Shown here: piece after piece, positions 61,052-64,000 of the stretch | Layout: every line of letters starts with the position of its first letter | Position numbering within the stretch: the stretch's first letter is position 1 | NCBI GenBank assembly: GCA_017654735.1 | Contig: JADPYG010000004.1 | Span: 124,001-188,000, forward strand | Reading direction: 5' to 3' | Origin: Vishniacozyma victoriae | Taxonomy: Eukaryota > Basidiomycota > Tremellomycetes > Tremellales > Bulleribasidiaceae | Length of the DNA stretch: 64,000 nt | The notes under the pieces: generated by a model | Seen by the model: only the letters and a program-made list of their open reading frames with translations | What the model was told of the DNA's origin: nothing | Databases searched by the model: none | Translations under genes and position numbers: made by a program

Positions 61052-61457
61052 GATTGCTTCTAAGGGAGGAGATGATCACGTTCATGGATTCATAGGCGTA
61101 TCATTGCTTTATATGTCCACTGGGACCGGCGCATCTGCGCTACATCTCCGCAATCGGTCAGTCCGGAGCCGAGGGCGTAGTCGGACCGTGTGTTTACCGT
61201 CGAACCCACCCTAATCGCGATGTATCAGTACCGAGAGCCTCTAATCCCAAGTCAAGTCGTACATAGATGATTGGGCCAGACTGATCATCTGCATGTGAGA
61301 ATGCAGAGACTGGACGGAATCCAATATCAAAGGTAAATATGCAGTGCCTGACCTGGAGCTTGTGTATTATCCTGATCGAACCCCTGATGATACACTGTAT
61401 TGTATTCTATACATCGTAATATACTTCTACTTTTATTCTCTAGACCTCAGATACGTT
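61052..61457. other. Intergenic spacer
   Basis: About 400 bases between the fucosidase start and the desaturase stop. It holds the fucosidase promoter. No gene. Confidence 0.45.
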
Positions 61458-63628
61458 CTACTCATCCTCATCAGTAGCCAACCTAGCAACTCTCAAACAC
61501 CTCATCATCTCCTTAGCAGCCGCACTATGATTATTCATCCCTCCAAAGAACGGTCGAGTTGCATCTCTAAGTCTTATTTCTGATTTAGTCTTCAATTCGG
61601 GTCCGGGTCGTTTACGATGAGAGAGGGATGAAGCGTATCCTGAATCATGATTCGAGGAATCACTTTCATCGACGTCTGCTTCGGATGATGCGGAGGATGT
61701 GTTGGAGTATGATGAAGATGATGGGAGGGGGGAGATGGCGTGAGAGAGGAGTAAGGATTCTCCACCGGGCTACATGTTAGCTCTGTCCATATAAACTTTC
61801 TTCTTGACGAAGAAGAAAAGAAGAAGAAGAGGGGGACGTACATGATCCTCCAAATATCCACCAACATCCACCACACACCCTTCCAGCACAAGCAACACCC
61901 TCCTCCTCTCATCAACCCATTCCCCATGTTTCCTAACCACCTCATTCTTTGTCCATACAGGTAATTGAGATGGATCTTTGGCCATCTCATCGGCTTTTAC
62001 AGTCCCGAATAAACGATCTGCTTCTGCCATGTGCATCCTTGCTCGCGCTTTTGAGATTGATGATTCGGGTGTTCGAGCTATTGTGGGGACTAGGGGTGTG
62101 TAGATGTGGAGAATGTAGATTATCCATTTTGTTGGGTCCCAGTCACTGGCTATCAGCTTTTGATTCGTTTGAATGGGTGGGGCAAGGGGGGCTTACGCTG
62201 GATGAGGTCCGTTTCGGAAATCTTTTCTGTTTTGTCAGCTTTCTTCAGACACGAAATACAGTAAGCTTACGGGAAAGCATGATGGAAACTGTATCATCAG
62301 CCTGAAGTCTCGTGTCATGTTGAAGTAGGGTAGTACTCACTTATGATTCCCTTCTCCGGACGTCAATAAAGCCAATAGCTACGCATCAGCAACTACCCCT
62401 TTGCTATTTCGATCGACTCACATAATTCCCCTTGGCAGATACTTCCTCTGTATAAGGTTGTAACCCAGTCCAATGAGCCAGGGAATTTATACAGAATGTC
62501 GTGTGCCTATTATCAGTCTCTTCCTCTCCGAACCTCATGAGACAGCGGACGGGGGAGACATACCAGATCAACAACCTTGCGACCGCTCCTCCCCATACTA
62601 GTCCCCCTAATCCATCGTTCCATCCTAGTTTTGCGATTAAATATGGGAGGACTAAACCTGAAAAGAGGGCTATCGGGACATAATGTTTATGTTGAAAGCG
62701 GACCACTGTTTATTAGCTCGACTCGACTGAGCTCACGCAATCGACCGAGTTAAAGAAGGCATAGGTAGAGCGAAGGAGGCAGGAGCTTAAAAGATAAGGA
62801 TACTTGGAGGAGGACGTACCAGGATCAAACTCAAGATCACCCCTTTCAATCATTTTCATCCTTGGGTAAGATGGCTTTCTGAATATCCATCCGCAATGCG
62901 AGTACCATAATCCATTGGTAGCTGCATAAGGATCATGAATTGGTGAATCGGTGAATCTGTCATGAGCTTTCATCCCTTGATCGTAGATTTCCAAGCTTCC
63001 TCTCCATTAGGTCAGGCGGAGAGGACATCAGGAAAGAGACAGGAAGGTGGAAACAAGGGGACATACCGATGATGTAACCTATGCCTCAATACCCACCACT
63101 TTATACTCCCCTGAAACCCCATTGATCCCATCCAAGCTAATACTATCCTCAATGGTAAAGTAGCTGCAAAAGCGCGGTGTGACCATAATCTGTGGTATCC
63201 TGTTTGTCAGTATTATTCAAAAAAAGGGCGCGGGCGGCTTGCCTATCGTTACACTAAAGATTAGCTGGTTCCCAGACATCAAGAGACCTAGGAAAAGGGG
63301 CAGGGGGACTTACCCGAATGAAGCTAGTTGCCAACTTATGAAACATAATATCGCTGTTTTCCAACTTAGGCTTGATGGTGGGGATAGGTATGTTGCTCCG
63401 ATTATTGCGAACAGGTGGAGGGCTGTGTATCAGCTACCTATCATGTAACCGTGGGTGGAGACTTACAGACAAAGAAGATACCATTAGCTACCTCGATCAG
63501 CTTATCCCACTACAAGCCAGTAAGAAAGACGTACACCACCAAATCTCGCCCTTGTCCCTCCTCTCCCGATCTCTCGATTCACTGGGTATCGTCGAACCCC
63601 TCGAGCTACTTTTGATATCTACTCCCAT
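61458..63628 (-). CDS. OLE1: Delta-9 acyl-CoA desaturase with C-terminal cytochrome b5 domain
   Basis: Multi-exon gene from ATG 63628 to TAG 61458-61460. The N-terminus has EIWWSNGIFFVSLHLFAII and the first membrane helices. Histidine boxes are GYHRLWSHRAF and LRHRLHH; the third (TFCINSLAHWTG) is near the NNRHTT-like segment. The fused cytochrome b5 domain has LEDHPGG and, later, FFGGMNNHSAAAKEMM, giving both heme-ligand histidines. Ole1 makes palmitoleic and oleic acid in the ER with electrons from NADH via CBR1, also encoded in this window. The b5 domain carries an unusual Ser-rich insertion between the heme ligands; a 36-nt stretch there could be an intron. Confidence 0.92.
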
Positions 63629-64000
63629 ATTCCTTGACTATCTCAATCGATGTTTCATATACCAAGTCAGATTTTGGGGGTATAAGAGGGTTGAGCGGTG
63701 AAAGGCGATTCGTAACCGCCTTGAAATATGAAATGTGAATGCCGGGAAACCCGCGATCCGAGGAAGGCGTGGTATATGAATGGAAGCTGTTTGATCGATG
63801 ACGGTGTTGTGCAGTAGCTTGTGAGTTCGATGTATGCTGATAGTGCAGCCTGTCTATGTGTATAGGTCAATGATGAACTGATTGATGTAGTATGTATATC
63901 CTCCTAACCTAACATATATCCCCATCATGAACCCACGATCGGGAATAGAAGATTCAGGCACGTACCTGGCACCTCGGTGACGCCTCGGCGACTTGAAGAT
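63629..64000. other. Upstream region of the desaturase gene
   Basis: About 370 bases to the right edge, presumably the desaturase promoter and leader. No gene is seen. Confidence 0.4.

Overview
The window looks like nuclear DNA of a tremellomycete basidiomycete, probably close to Cryptococcus or Kwoniella. Most conserved genes are split by many short introns (about 40-70 nt) with GTATGT/GTGAGT-type donors and CTGAC/CTAAT branch sites a few bases before the acceptor. A GT69 capsule-type mannosyltransferase is present. The taxonomic call is inference from gene content and intron style. Exon joins given here were made by hand, and each named multi-exon gene was joined so that known family motifs read through.

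Layout: 1-13.35 kb holds conserved housekeeping genes: the tail of a membrane protein, mitochondrial ribosomal protein uL13m, a Gin4/Hsl1-type kinase, the RNA14/CstF77 cleavage factor, the RPB11 subunit of RNA polymerase II, and protein-L-isoaspartate methyltransferase. From 13.4 to 25.0 kb is an accessory island of intronless ORFs with no family I recognise. At least four (13.6, 16.4, 18.2 and 19.3 kb) belong to one paralogous family, and two others (22.5 and 24.1 kb) look like a second family. From 25.0 to 45.7 kb conserved genes return: an LCCL-domain membrane protein, NADH-cytochrome b5 reductase, a single-pass cysteine-rich surface protein, fatty aldehyde dehydrogenase, a BAHD/trichothecene-acetyltransferase-like enzyme, a small unknown protein, the GT69 transferase, aspartate aminotransferase and MCM4.

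A second accessory island (45.7-53.2 kb) holds two tandem paralogous ORFans duplicated with their 5' flanks, an MFS sugar transporter behind a clear TATA box, about 1.4 kb of apparent relic sequence, and an intron-containing tRNA-Met with initiator-like features. From 53.2 kb to the end are an RMD1/DUF155 protein, a large low-complexity Pro/Gln- and Glu/Ala-rich protein, a GH29 alpha-L-fucosidase and a delta-9 desaturase with a cytochrome b5 tail.

The most striking points are a tract of CTD-heptad-like repeats (YDPSEPQ) in the RNA14 N-terminus, where Asp and Glu stand at the Ser2 and Ser5 positions; the lineage-specific ORFan family, with one member apparently interrupted by a stop codon; the 8-nt exon in aspartate aminotransferase; and the initiator-like tRNA-Met with an intron. 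No CRISPR array, rRNA or intact transposon was seen.
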